NCBI GenBank assembly: GCA_950295325.1
Contig: OX485806.1
Span: 28,148,001 to 28,212,000, forward strand
From: Polytrichum commune
Lineage: Eukaryota > Streptophyta > Polytrichopsida > Polytrichales > Polytrichaceae
Reading direction: 5' to 3'
DNA length: 64,000 nucleotides
A program made the position numbers and the translations under genes. The notes under the pieces are model-generated. The model was not told where the DNA came from, made no database searches, and saw only the letters and a list, made by a program, of their open reading frames with translations. This document shows positions 52,763 to 64,000 of the stretch, piece by piece. Position 1 is the stretch's first letter; each line of letters opens with the position of its first letter.

Positions 52763-53256
52763 CACACACGAGCCAAGAGCCGTGACCATGAAGTTGTGAG
52801 AGCCCAAATGAGAGTGTCCAAAGGCCATCCCAACGTACCTACAAAATCATGTAGTGTGGTCACGGATCCCCAAGTGTAGTGTGAAGCCATATGTGACCGG
52901 GCCCTCAACCAAATGCTATTTCAATGAATTTCTATTCATGCAGGTCCTCACACATGATGAAATAGAATAAACCCAACAATTGTGAGTGTTCAAAGTGCCA
53001 TGGTCTGCCGGTTTTGTGTTATGCCTACCTCCAAGAGGTGGGTTTTGAAAATAGTCCAAGTGACCATGAAACATGATCCATTTGATGCCATGTAGGAATC
53101 CACGTAGACTTTACATCCATCTTGTTGCATCCACATGCTCCGTTGGTCCCTCAAGCGTAGTGTGAAGCGAACTTGGACCGGCTCCACCTTTTCCACCAAT
53201 GAGAGTGCTTGAAGTGTGTTGGTCACGGGCTCTCAGTCTTGTGTGTGAAGTGGCCC
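52763..53256. mobile_element. Tourist-like MITE A, copy 3
   Basis: CACACGAGCCAAGAGCCGTG at the left (the outermost bases are missing) and TGTGTGAAGTGGCCC at the right. The interior matches copy 2 closely (for example GTGTCCAAAGG, CCCTCAACCAAAT.CTATTTC, CACCAATGAGAGTGCTTGAA) with one extra block of about 45 bp. Confidence 0.75.
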
Positions 53257-53815
53257 TCAAGTGGACAAAAAATTAATTTGGAGGCATCATTTTCACCTTG
53301 AGCCACTCTGTTGTGATTGAAGTTGTGTCACAAGGTTCATAGTCTATGAGGTGCTTTTGGGGGTAATAGGGCAATTGACCTTGATGTGTTATGTGGATGA
53401 CAAATGTGACATAACATTATTCAGCCATGTGGGTCAGTTCCATGAGCTTAGAATATGTTAATTATATTATGTGTCCCCCCCCCCCCCGCAAATAAGGTAA
53501 GAATTGTTTTTTATTATTCATACATTTAGGCTGACTTTTGGAATTTTGGGTGGAGTTATACTCTCGGCACTATTCATAGGAATCATTATTCATCCCAATA
53601 CTATTTATGTGAAACATTGTTCATCATAATTTTATTCACTAAAAATAATATTTAAAGCATCACTACCACTGCAAATATTGACATTATGTGCAATACTCTT
53701 ATTATTCATACCAACACTATTCATTATTCGTATTGAAGTCAATTTCTTCCTATTTTCTAAGTTTCTTCCCATGAAGGTAAGATAATGGAGGCCCGTGTTG
53801 TATGTTGTTGTTCTC
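53257..53815. other. Intergenic DNA
   Basis: AT-rich, with a 14-base C run near 53476 and several ATTATTCAT words. Nothing else recognised. Confidence 0.45.
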
Positions 53816-55045
53816 CCTCTTTAGTATGACATGTTTGGGAAACACAAAAATGTTGTATTATCGAGGTGTCGTCTTCTTGTTAATATGACAAATGGCGTAA
53901 AATTGTCGTACTATTGAGGGAATACAAAAACATAAGTAATACGAGCTTTAAAATATATACAACAAGTTCAAGCAATATAGATTGTATGAAATAATAACTT
54001 CTAACAAATACAAATATTCTCAAGAACTCTTGAAATGGGACTTCAAATATCTTTGGTGTTGCCTATCCAAGTTAGCAATTGTCATCTTATCTAAATCCCC
54101 TACTAGCTTTTGAAAACTAATAATTTCATTAACACCAAAACGTAAAGAGTTGTCTAATAAGAAATTAGACAACAATGATGCATGATGTTTAGCATCACTA
54201 AGCTATACTGTAGGTGGAGCAACATCGTCCATATCTCTAAATGTAGATCAACATTCAGATCAAAGCCTTGTGCATAATTGATTCCCAAAGCAACATCCAC
54301 CAACTCATCAATAGTCAATTCTAGCTCAGTAATCTCTTCCTTGAATGTAAGTCTCGGTTGACATCTCATCATCACCCAATCGCAACATTGAAATCAAAGC
54401 ACCAAGTTCAAATGATTCTTCTTGCATTCTATTCTTCTCCCTTTCATCAACTAAGGCAAAATCAACATTCCATGTTGCAGGTAATATGCACGCCATCCTC
54501 CAACAATTCCTAACTATGTGTACATCCAACTTGCTCCGTACTTCATAACTCCACACGATAGCATGTCTGATGCTTGGCACCACATTCCTTAAGTCCTTCA
54601 ATGTAGCATCATCATATTGTGATAAAAACCCAATGCAAAAGTTTCTTCTCGTACTAAATTTTGAAGGATGCTATTATACCTTGATCCACAAGTTGAACTA
54701 CGCTTATAACATTGGGAGGAAGGAATAGCAAAGTCATGTTGCTCGATTCCAAGGTATATGCTAACGAGACTTACCAACTTTGGCTGAGCTAACAACATAT
54801 GAAGATACATTATTCAAAATCATATTCACCTTTCAATTTTGACCTTTCAATTGATTGTTGAGCTGCAAAATAAACAAAAACAATCTTCCGACCATAACGG
54901 AATAAAAAGAACAGTCACATCATACCTATGTCAATGGACTACAACAAATAATCACACATACAACAAATGGCAAACGCCAAGGGACCTATATCCCTATTGC
55001 GATGCCAACACATGCAACCACAACACCGGCCTCCTTACCCACTAA

Positions 55046-57595
55046 TACACGGAAAAACAACACAAACACTTCTCAAACATTATTAATGCTTGCTTCTCCA
55101 CAGAACAACAAAGAGACACAAGATATGTCACACCTACCACAATAATCCCACTAGCACATATTTCCATTAATGAATGTAACCCGGAATATGATATCGAAAC
55201 CAATTCCGATACTATCCAAATACAATTTGACGTCGCCCACATATACGAAGACAATGGTCGGCACCTCATCACCATCCCGAAAACCAGACTAATGTGGTTA
55301 TGGAAACAATACCAATTGGCACAATATACCACATATGGCCTAGAACCACCCACCCAATCCTTCGAAACTGAAATTGTTTGGCTATATCAAAGGTACAAAT
55401 ACCGAATCCCGAAGAATGACCCACTCAAACGTGCCCAATACACATTACCGACCCCAATATTAGATCTCCTAATAACCACATTCAATATCATCCATTCATA
55501 CTTCTCATCCCCAGTGACATGTCCCACGCAATTCTCCCAATTCTACTCGCCATTCTCGCGTGACATAATATTTGGATCCCTAGGGAAAGCGTTTGACCAT
55601 AAATGGCAAGGAATAGGCTACGCTCACCCCCACACCGCAACTGACTTACAACAAGCCATTCACTGGGCTCGCATGGCAGCCCATAATGACCCATATACAA
55701 TCACTATAATTATATTCCCGGATACCGACTGGTACAAAAACCCAAACCCACACATAGGTCCTTTCCTGGACACACACATCATTGCCCACTTTGCAGCTGA
55801 TACGATTGCATATGAAGAACCCACAATACCTCTCGAACTCAATATTACAAGAAAAGAACCGTCTACCCTACACATATTTTGTGTACACCACCAAAACAAT
55901 AACATAGGCACCCCCGAACAAATGAAATTACTAAAAGACATAGCAGCTTATCTCCAAATATTCCAAAGCCACACCCAAATTGCACCACCCACTCCTTCAA
56001 ACATCACAGTGAACTCAAATAAAAAGTGGTCTAAATCAAACTACCCAAATATACTCTCAAACAATAACATCCCCACCCCACAACTCCCACCCTATCAAAC
56101 AAATCTACCTCTAAAATTCCACCCCCAATTCAGCTACTACACTGATGGCTCCTTTATGAAACCCAAAGAAATAGCCCCTGGGGAATGGAGAAGAGAAAGA
56201 GCTGGATACGGTATCTACAGCCCCAAAGGGCTAAATATCGCCAATAGATTACATGGACACCAAAACATATTGCGAGCAAAAATGATTGCTATCCACGACG
56301 CGCTAAGTATTATAAACACACAATACCCCAACGAACCCGCATTCATATTCACAGACAATCTGAATGTATTATACCTGCTTAACACGCAAATTAAACACCC
56401 CACACTTCATAACAGTCACCCAGACCAAACCACACTAGCCTCCATGGTAAAAATTCTTCAAACAAGGACACAACCAATCACTCTATACAAAGTTAGAGCA
56501 CACGTCAACATTGACGAAAATGAAAAAGCAGACAAACTAGCAAAAGAAGGATTAGAATTAGAGCACATAATTGCCACTCACTCACACGCCCACGCCCACG
56601 CCACCCCTTACTATTACCAAAAAGATGTATGGGCCTCCATGGACGAAGTTCCGGACAAAGGCCCAGTCAGATTCCTAGAAAAACAAATTAAAAAATATGA
56701 TAGGGAAACGAACCTAGCAATCATGGCCACACAAACCCCCAACACACGTAAATGGACAGAAAACACAAATATAGACAACGAGTTGTCGAACGACTTTTGG
56801 GCAAATCCCGCTATCACCGACAAACAAAAATCATGCCTCATCAAATTCCGCACAAGAACCTACATGGGTAATGCGAGGAAACAACTGTTTTTTGGTCACC
56901 AAAGATATCCCACTATTACGTGCCCCATATGCAACACAAACGAACCAGATACATGGCTACATGTACTACTTAAATGCAAACACCAACATATACACTCACT
57001 CAGAGTTAAAAGACATAACAAAGCAGTTGGAGAAATTAGAAAGCTCCTAATCTCATCAGAAAAATCCCGATGCTTTACCCTCATGAATGCTGGCACCTTC
57101 AATAACAACCCCCAAGAAAACACAGTTCCCAACTGGCTACTCCCCTGCACATGTAATACACAAAGATGTCACTGCAACGCACGATTTAGACCTGACATCC
57201 TTTGTGTTAAGGGATTACCATATCAGAATGTCCCCCCCAGCGACATTGACCCTAAACTTACCATACAATTCATTGAATTCACATACTGTAATGATATATT
57301 CTCCCCAGAAGCAATTCAAGCAAAAAATAACAAATACAACCCACTAATTGCTAGCATTGCTTCCAGAGGATGGAAAATAGACCCACTCATTGTCATCACT
57401 GCTGGGGCCAGAGCGACTGCCCACATCCCATCTATGAAAGCACTAGAGTCCAAATTCAAAATACCCATGGCCTCCATCAAAACTACTTTCAAAAATATTA
57501 ACACCATTGCAATACAATATGCCATGTCTATCCTCCTCCATAAAAGGAGAATTGAAAACCACCAACCACTCCCCCACAATCCTGACCCCCCATAA
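55046..57595 (+). CDS. LINE ORF: RNase H, zinc motifs, endonuclease-like C-terminus
   Basis: 767 codons from ATG 55292, open for another 82 codons back to a single in-frame TAA at 55043, before which the same frame is open again to 54839. Residues about 85-180 (SPFSRDIIFGSLGKAF, W.G.GYAHPH, FPDTDWYKN) look like a degenerate phage-type adenine methyltransferase with AHPH where NPPY would be. RNase H: YTDGS (D285), RAKMIAIHDAL (Lys330 where the catalytic Glu should be), FTDN (D354), RAHVNIDENEKAD. Zinc motif CPIC...H...C at 544-562. A second CTCNTQRCHC cluster at 619-628 is followed by RPD and IEFTYCND...K, a PD-(D/E)xK-like pattern reminiscent of the R2-type endonuclease. Domain names beyond RNase H are inference from motifs. 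Confidence 0.75.
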   Translation, partial: YTEKQHKHFSNIINACFSTEQQRDTRYVTPTTIIPLAHISINECNPEYDIETNSDTIQIQFDVAHIYEDNGRHLITIPKTRLMWLWKQYQLAQYTTYGLEPPTQSFETEIVWLYQRYKYRIPKNDPLKRAQYTLPTPILDLLITTFNIIHSYFSSPVTCPTQFSQFYSPFSRDIIFGSLGKAFDHKWQGIGYAHPHTATDLQQAIHWARMAAHNDPYTITIIIFPDTDWYKNPNPHIGPFLDTHIIAHFAADTIAYEEPTIPLELNITRKEPSTLHIFCVHHQNNNIGTPEQMKLLKDIAAYLQIFQSHTQIAPPTPSNITVNSNKKWSKSNYPNILSNNNIPTPQLPPYQTNLPLKFHPQFSYYTDGSFMKPKEIAPGEWRRERAGYGIYSPKGLNIANRLHGHQNILRAKMIAIHDALSIINTQYPNEPAFIFTDNLNVLYLLNTQIKHPTLHNSHPDQTTLASMVKILQTRTQPITLYKVRAHVNIDENEKADKLAKEGLELEHIIATHSHAHAHATPYYYQKDVWASMDEVPDKGPVRFLEKQIKKYDRETNLAIMATQTPNTRKWTENTNIDNELSNDFWANPAITDKQKSCLIKFRTRTYMGNARKQLFFGHQRYPTITCPICNTNEPDTWLHVLLKCKHQHIHSLRVKRHNKAVGEIRKLLISSEKSRCFTLMNAGTFNNNPQENTVPNWLLPCTCNTQRCHCNARFRPDILCVKGLPYQNVPPSDIDPKLTIQFIEFTYCNDIFSPEAIQAKNNKYNPLIASIASRGWKIDPLIVITAGARATAHIPSMKALESKFKIPMASIKTTFKNINTIAIQYAMSILLHKRRIENHQPLPHNPDPP

Positions 57596-57774
57596 CTCAG
57601 AACTTAAAAGTTAGGGGTAAAGGGCACGGGGTATTATATTAGGTGTAGTCTACATTATTGGTTTCTTGTGTCTAAAGTGTCTACTCTCGAAAGGGAGGAG
57701 TAGATCTTCTCCTTCATACCTCTGTCATGTGGGCTCGGGATTGAAGGTAGATCGAACAGACACTTAATTCACGT

Positions 57775-57793
57775 CGGTCTCCTTCGGAGACCG
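57775..57793 (+). other. Stem-loop near LINE 3' end
   Basis: CGGTCTCC-TTC-GGAGACCG, a perfect 8-bp stem with a 3-base loop, seven bases before the TTATTATT tail starts. In several LINE families the reverse transcriptase recognises such a 3' hairpin. Confidence 0.75.
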
Positions 57794-58436
57794 AAGTTGT
57801 TATTATTATTGAGCTGCAAAATCCAAGCTTCAAATATATCCCCCTTCATCCAAGTTGTTTCATTTGAGTGCTACCGAACATACTCATGAGGCTACCACCT
57901 TCCAAAATATTATGGTTGCTTGGACGTATAAATCACAAGCAACTTCAACTTATCAATCCCAGTTGAATTAACAACAAGAGCAAGTGTTACATGCCTCCTT
58001 TTGTAACTTCCGACCCTTCACCTTCCCTTGTACTAATGTTTTATTAAGATATGCTCTAAGATATAATCCAGTCTCATGCATGTTGTAAACATCTTCGTGC
58101 TCATAATTTGACAAAAGAATAAGAAGGAGGTCACTCTAACCCTAATCATGTTCATTCTACACTAGTAACCCTAATTATCATTAAGTTCCCCATAATAAGT
58201 GAAGTTCCCAAGTAATTCCCAAGTGAAAATGGATGTATTCTAGATATACATAACATAGATGAAAAGAATTTTAGCATTAATTACCTCTTTAATATGCCAA
58301 CACGGAGATTCTAAATGTCATATTATCGAGTGTCCTAGTTGTATAAAAGAGGGAGTTTTGAACTAAAAAGTTTGGTCGTGCAAGAATGTGTTGTAATATC
58401 AAGGGTGTCGTATAAACAAGTGTCATACTAACGAGG

Positions 58437-61400
58437 TTAGATTGTAAATATAGAGTGGAACATAACCATGCAATTGAATAATGTTATTTACTCCAAAAAA
58501 ATTAGAAATCGTGTATCATATGTGAAAGACCGTAGCTCCTAGTTTTGGCTCCTACATATGGGCAACTCATGGGACTGCCTCCCAAAACAAACAATTCCAA
58601 AGTAACAAAAAAAATTCATGCATGCTTGGAGTATGAGGCTTTTATATGTTATTTTGGCCCACATGGAAGTGGCACCACCCTACACCAGTAGATACATGCC
58701 ATCCACATAGATTGCCACCTAATGCAGGCACACCACATTTTTACATCGTAGTAGGAGTGTAACCAAGAACAAAGGGTATCCAAATGATGGTTTTTGACAC
58801 CTATGATACCCAATCATACGATTTGTCTTAAGAAGTCTTCTCGTTCATAGAGAGGAACATGCTTTTATAGCAACATGTTTTAAAATTGCTCGAGACCCTC
58901 GTGCATTTAGGGGTTAATGTATGTGGAGTTGGGATGGGTTTACACAAGGGTCCAAGACCAAAGAAACTCCAAAATCAAGCAATAGCACTCGTTGGAAGCA
59001 CAAAATTTGGAACAAAGAGTTTACACTAGGATCTGGGTCCAACATACGGAAAAATAAAAATAAAAATGACGTTAATGTGACATCACTTCCCCACAAGATC
59101 TTGGCAGTTCCTAATGAAGAATACACCTATCCTGGTTTGAGAATCCAAGTTTCAAGCTTAGGTCCAATGTTGAGTCCGAAAGTAAGGTCCATGACGGGAT
59201 GTTTTGGGCCCCTAGGTTATTGAATCCAGACCCTAATGTAATATTTCCCCTGGAAATGCATGCAAATAGGATCACATACCTTAACAACTTCACATCTAAA
59301 CAAAGTACACATTTCACACATGTTACTATGGGCTAAAAAATGCCATTTGTAGAAAACATCATGGCCTTCGATATTTTATATGTGGGTTGAAAATTAGGCT
59401 CACTTCGAATTTGATTAGTAAGAAAAATTATAATTAATGATGAAAATATTAACATCTTCATACAATATGCATATTATATTTCTAACCCATAATACTTTAT
59501 GTTTAATAATACTATAAAAAATAATTTGAACCCATATTCCAAGTTTATGAACATATGATATTGTGGGCTACAGAACGAGGTGGGTATAGAAAAAACATAG
59601 TGCATAAAACTATCATGGTATGTCAAAATTACAGTGAACCACAGTAACAAGTGTGAAAGGATGTACATCGATATGTGCTATTAGGTTGCCCCACACTAAT
59701 ATATCAACATTCCACATTGTTTTGAAATATTTGTTACCACATTAGTAGACTAAATCATTGTGTTTTTACTAGCAGGATATCTATATCTAAGAAGAAACAA
59801 AGTTACAAGTTTCTATAATATGCTTTCCACCCAAAGTAAATTGCATGGGCCATGAGCGAACCTATTGGCGAAGGCAACCTAATTGCACCTATGAATGTAG
59901 GCCATGGCCCGGAGTTGGATAAGGGCAATGATGGGCCATGGCCTAAGTAGTAGGGTTTTGTGATTTTGTTATCTTTGGTGCTCAAACTTCAAAAAACATC
60001 CGTGTGAAAAGTGTTGAGCTTTGTTCCTTGTAAGGGTGAATGATTAGTGGCCCGGATTCGGCCCTTGCATGGCGTTCCAAGGGGAATAACAAGTAGGGTC
60101 AACAAATGACCCACGACCGGCTTCATATTCCATGCCCACAAACCCCCTCTTTTGCACTATTTATATGCAAAAGGTGATACCGTAGTAGTACGATGCTCTC
60201 ATTGGTGTTTTGGTACTAGCTACTAGATCATTTTGAAATTGTAAATAGCCTATATATACGACATTATTCTAAGCAATTTTGGAACTTTACAAAGAAAGTC
60301 CGGGTTCGATCATCACAACAAGCTCGTTGAATTAATTAAGTCTAAAACGTACCACTGGGTGGTTGCATGGTCGAGCAACCCCACACCCACACCAAATACC
60401 GACCTCCGAGGTCCATGGGATAATGCCCCGATAATAAAAGGTTTTTTCTTTTTTCTTCTTGGATGTGTGGATTCCCGTTGAACATTGTCAATCAATTTTG
60501 CTCATTTTGTTTACAATCAATGTAACTTTTGTTGTTGTACACCGTTTATGCTATTCGGTGTCACTTATGTCCTAATCATAAACATCCTGTCCAGTTTGAG
60601 CCATGAGATTGTTGGGGATTGTGTTGAGAAATAGATGTTGGTTCACCACTCTTCGGGAGTCACACGCAATGTTGTAACTTTTTATTAGTCATGTAATTAT
60701 TTTTACCAAGTAAAGATGTTGACGGTTCGTAATGTCCAGACAACCAATATGACTCTTGTGGGTTGAAAATGAGATCCATAATGAAAAGTTATAGCATTGC
60801 ATGATATCGAATAGTAAGCGAAACTAAATATTGTAAATGATGTAGTGTTGATCTTTACATCATGGTAATCTGGAATTTTTTGTCCAAATCATTCGATAGG
60901 TGAAGCCTGATATTTCAGTAGAGTGGATTAAGTCGAGGTCCAAGATATGTTGAATTCTATCACAAGATCCTACGATAGGATGGTATTGTAAGATCCCCTG
61001 ATAGAATATGCAAAGTTGATTATGATAATATTATAGATTTTGTTTTGATTGCATTTTCATTGTTCAACATTTATTTATATAGATTTAACACCAAGAAACA
61101 ATTTTTTTTACTCATCAAATTGTATTCGCATACTATTCAAGTAATCACTGAGGATTCACATATCGCACATCAAATTTAGGTGTATCGGAATTGTAGAGAC
61201 GGATCCACCCACAAAATTGAAGCAACCAAAAAGGTTGAATTTTGAAAATATATGTCGACTTGCTTAAACATGCCATTCAAGGATGGGAACAAAGAATATG
61301 GACATCTTCAATATGCCAAACCAATTTGTGTTGCACTGAAAACACATGAGCTAAAGAATGTTTTTTTAAAGTTGAGGATGAGGACCATAGCTAGACACCA

Positions 61401-62562
61401 ACCTCTTTGAGTTGAACCCCACCACTATTACCGAAGTAAAAGTCTAGTATAATCACGACCCCCATAAGTTTGTGGTCAATATATTTCAAGTGAATCTTCT
61501 TGACCTAATTCAACACCTCTGATGTTAATTCCGAAGTCAATTTGATCAAAAAGGAAATCTACATGCTATAGTAAACCTTTACGTGTTTTGACCTCGGGTA
61601 ATAATGACAGGGACCCAACTCAAAGAGGTGGACGTCTAGCCCTAGCATAGGGTGAGGATGTAAGAGAAGTATTCTTGTTATAGAGTGTTCATCCTTTGAT
61701 GTGATATTTAAGTCCTCCCAACATGTGGCTCTCCATCATGTTGCATGGGTGTTGCAATTATCTTTATCCATTCACAACATCTTAGAGGACGAGATGATAG
61801 GTGTATGATGATTCATATTTATTATTTGAAAAATAAATAAATAAATAATGAGGAATGCTCCTCATTGTTGGTTTGCAATTTTGTTGAGAGATAGCCAATA
61901 TGGAGCAAACTATGCCAAAATTAGTGAATGATTAATCACTTCCACAATTGTATATAAGATTTGGAGCATGTATAGTCGAGGTTTTGCATAACACCATGCA
62001 AAGTAGCCTTGCAAACACGAGTTTGTGAATGGGGTGTATAGTTATAGATGATAACTATGCATATATATTTCCGAGGAACGCCTTTTGAATTGTGGAACCC
62101 TCATATGCATGTGATTTTTAACTAAGAAAGTATCCATTATAAGGATGTTATTGTCATCGGTCAAGCGTAGCACATACCACGGATAAAGTTTTTAAAATGT
62201 TATCACCTAGAGTTCCAATTAGTTTGGTTTGCAATCTAGTAGTATTGTGATGGTAGGTACTCATTATGCAAAGTAGCGTTATTGCACGTCCACGATCATG
62301 CACAAAGAACGTTGTCGGGCTATTAAAAACCAACTTTCTAGCTTGTCCCAGTAGGATGGGTGGGCCAAGCTAGCCTTGCATAGGTTAATATGGGATTTAA
62401 GGTGATGGATTCCTTGTGCATACCCTATGTTAGATCTTCAAACTTCTCAAAGTTTCAGAGGTGAAAAGAAGACATCCCAAAAATTTCACCCAACGTTCAA
62501 AATAGGTTGTGATACACGACAAGCTAATGAGCTCCTAATAGAGATATCGCCCTTATGATATC
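58437..62562. other. Gene-poor DNA
   Basis: No gene recognised. 58925-59205 is the partner of the dispersed repeat at 23640-23930. The rest is AT-rich with short low-complexity words. Confidence 0.5.
58925..59205 (+). repeat. Dispersed repeat, pair with 23640-23930
   Basis: Same order of shared blocks (AGGGTCCAAGACCAAAGAAA, GAGTTTACACTAGGATCTGG, TTTCAAGCTTAGGTCCAATG), with a diverged and partly different middle. Confidence 0.6.
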
Positions 62563-62892
62563 GCCCCGGGCTAAATCACATCTATGTTCGGGTAGGCCCC
62601 GGTCTCCCTACCCGCACCTGCGTGGGAAGTTCTCCCCGTTGGGAACCAATGTGATAATACCTGGTCAAAATTACAAATATTCAAGTTGACATCACTTTCA
62701 TCATTCCCAAATTACTTGATGAAGTTCCTTCACAAGCCAAAGGAGCTTAACGGCTTAAGTGACCGGGTATTGTCACATTGGTTCCCAACGAGGAAGAGAT
62801 CCCACACAAGTGTGGGCAGGAAGATTGGGCAATGAAGGAGACGTGAGAGGGGCGGGGCCCACCTGAACACCAATGTGATTCAGCTAGGGGCT
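62563..62892. mobile_element. Foldback MITE, about 330 bp
   Basis: The left arm GCCCCGGGCTAAATCACATC pairs with the right-end reverse complement GCCCCTAGCTGAATCACATT. The arms continue for about 100 bp (GTAGGCCCCG, GGGAACCAATGTGA, ATACC.GGTCA), leaving a central loop of about 100 bp. Non-coding. Confidence 0.75.
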
Positions 62893-64000
62893 ACGATATC
62901 AATGTGCCCTTATTGTGTCCATATATGGAAGGGGGGGGGGGATTAGCAATTCCCAAATACTTTCGGGATCAAAATCATCTTCAAAAGACTTCTTTTTCCT
63001 TGATATTCTTCTCATAAATTTCCCATAAATTTTACACATCATAGAGGTTACACACCCTTTTCTAAGAATACAATAGATACATAGGCCTTAAATTATAGCT
63101 AGGTTCTACAACGACTTGTCATGCCGGTGTTGGGCCCCATGCAATAAGCATACATGCCACTAACATGAAGGCAACAAATTTGTATGATTTAATTATGGAC
63201 TAGTTTCCGTAAGAAAAACATGGTGTAAGCCCAAACACGGTGGACGAAACGGAGTTAGAATTCGTTCATTATGTGAAGGTGGGGCCAACTTCTTTGGCAC
63301 ACGATGCTCCCCAAATTCCCAACACTAGGGTGCAACATCCTAATGACGAGTAACGTTATGCCTCCGTTTGAAATCCAACTCTAATTGTTAAACTAGTTTC
63401 TTTATAATGAACATGAATGACAATATTTACCCCTAGAGAATGCATAGAGAAATGTAGGGAACCTATTCCGTCCCCCTATGTGCTAATCTTTAAACTCGTA
63501 ACTTGATATGGGGCCAAACTTGGTTTTGAATGATTGGAGAATAACATGCAAAGTATGAGCCCACGAAGACGATAAGACAAGTCACCAATTCCCAAGAACT
63601 GACATGTTCTCAACCACAACTTGAGGCCTTTAAATTTAAGACCGTCATGTCTTGTTAGTGGAGGTAGTGGTGAACACTCAAAAGCCTAAATTGTGGCCGA
63701 CTCGCCGACTTTTGTTTGTGGTTCTTATATAATACACACAATATGGAACGGAAGGGGCATCTAAGCGACTAGGTGTTCATGTGTGTGGGTGTTCTTAGGT
63801 TCGTTTTCCTTGTTGTTGTTGTTCTTCTTCTATTGATCACATTTACGTCGTGAAATTTTGTGTTTCCTTAGCAAATTTAGAATGAAACAATAACAATAAT
63901 TGGATCGAAAATCATATCTCTCCTTATTTACTTATGATGAACAGAAGAACATGTTTGTTAGGTTTTGTTGAACTAAATATAATATAGGTCCTCACACTTT
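62893..64000. other. Intergenic DNA, nothing recognised
   Basis: A short G run lies just inside this stretch near 62930. No gene or element end seen up to the window edge. Confidence 0.45.

Larger units (their letters stand above)
54872..57808 (+). mobile_element. 5'-truncated non-LTR retrotransposon (LINE)
   Basis: Flanked by a 14-bp target duplication TTGAGCTGCAAAAT (54858-54871 and 57809-57822). It ends in a TTATTATT tail preceded by a stem-loop and carries one long ORF. No reverse transcriptase is present, which fits 5' truncation during target-primed insertion, or a non-autonomous design. It lies inside the Tigger transposase pseudogene and is therefore younger than that element. Confidence 0.8.
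54154..58135 (-). pseudogene. Tigger-type transposase, decayed and split
   Basis: The N-terminal part of the catalytic domain lies at about 58110-57825: EDVYNMHETGLYLRA, where the first catalytic Asp of the usual N.DETG is His, then KTLVQGKVKGRKLQKE and, in other frames, pieces like WKVVAS. After the LINE, 54857-54154 carries pieces in three frames: AIPSSQCYKRSSTCGSRY, MKDLRNVVPSIRHAIVWSYE, HIVRNCWRMACILP, ELGALISMLRLGDDEMST and an acidic ITELELTIDELVDVALG tail. Several stops and shifts rule out function. Confidence 0.7.
53816..58436 (-). mobile_element. Tigger/pogo-like DNA transposon T2, split by a LINE
   Basis: The left end CCTCTTTAGTATGACATGT and the reversed right end CCTCGTTAGTATGACACTTG form an inverted repeat, and further ATTATCGAGGTGTCGT-type words sit near both ends. 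Between them is a decayed DDE transposase on the minus strand. Without the 2.9-kb LINE the element is about 1.67 kb, a normal size for a pogo-type element. The TA target duplication is not clear at these ends. Confidence 0.65.

Noticed and set aside
53476-53489. C homopolymer runs (also near 23101 and 24780)
   Set aside because: Simple homopolymers, prone to sequencing error, with no other structure nearby.

Overview
The window is nuclear DNA of a plant. It holds an intron-containing gene for the chloroplast protein VIPP1/IM30, a second intron-containing gene for a chloroplast TPR protein, GT-AG introns, and plant-type Ty3/gypsy, CACTA, PIF/Harbinger-like, pogo/Tigger-like and LINE elements. 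The retroelement primer-binding site matches plant tRNA-Asp. The composition of the repeats hints at a land plant outside the well-studied crops, but the species cannot be fixed from the sequence alone.

Layout. (1) 1-2.8 kb: AT-rich intergenic DNA. (2) 2.8-14.5 kb, all on the minus strand: a truncated copy of VIPP1 (exons 1-2 only, 13977-14476), then a SLOW GREEN 1-like chloroplast TPR gene (10247-13126), then a complete ten-exon VIPP1 (2794-7640). Introns and spacers carry small dispersed repeats. The truncated VIPP1 copy ends in a phase-0 donor that could splice to the phase-0 first recognised exon of the TPR gene, so a chimeric transit peptide is possible. (3) 15.13-21.80 kb: a three-level nest. 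A pogo-like DNA transposon with a decayed transposase contains a non-autonomous CACTA-like element, and that element was hit 5 bases from its 3' terminus by a 942-bp TA-target MITE whose terminal repeats resemble those of the outermost transposon. (4) 21.8-30.5 kb: gene-poor DNA with Tourist-like (PIF/Harbinger) MITEs.

(5) 30.54-49.19 kb: a GC-rich open reading frame of unknown function, split by a very young 16,664-bp Ty3/gypsy retrotransposon (31716-48379, minus orientation). The two 2,386-bp LTRs looked identical where compared, the target duplication is GTGGG, the PBS fits tRNA-Asp and a polypurine tract is present. Besides gag, nucleocapsid/protease and RT-RNase H-integrase it carries two small related ORFs upstream of gag and a large 869-codon ORF downstream of pol. 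The reading frames are chained by overlaps, one frame break and one in-frame TGA. The downstream ORF and the ORF it landed in share an architecture (N-terminal helical domain, proline-rich linker, coiled coil) and may be distant relatives.

(6) 49.2-50.65 kb: a tract extremely rich in CCGGA. (7) 53.8-58.4 kb: a Tigger/pogo-like element with a decayed transposase, split by a 5'-truncated non-LTR retrotransposon (54872-57808). The long ORF of that element joins an odd N-terminal domain, an RNase H fold lacking one catalytic acid, Cys-rich zinc motifs and a PD-(D/E)xK-like C-terminus. (8) 58.4-64 kb: mostly featureless DNA with one foldback MITE at 62.56-62.89 kb.

The host genes are linked by function: VIPP1 and SG1-like TPR proteins both act in thylakoid and chloroplast biogenesis. 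Everything else is transposon biology, with nested insertions giving a relative order of events.
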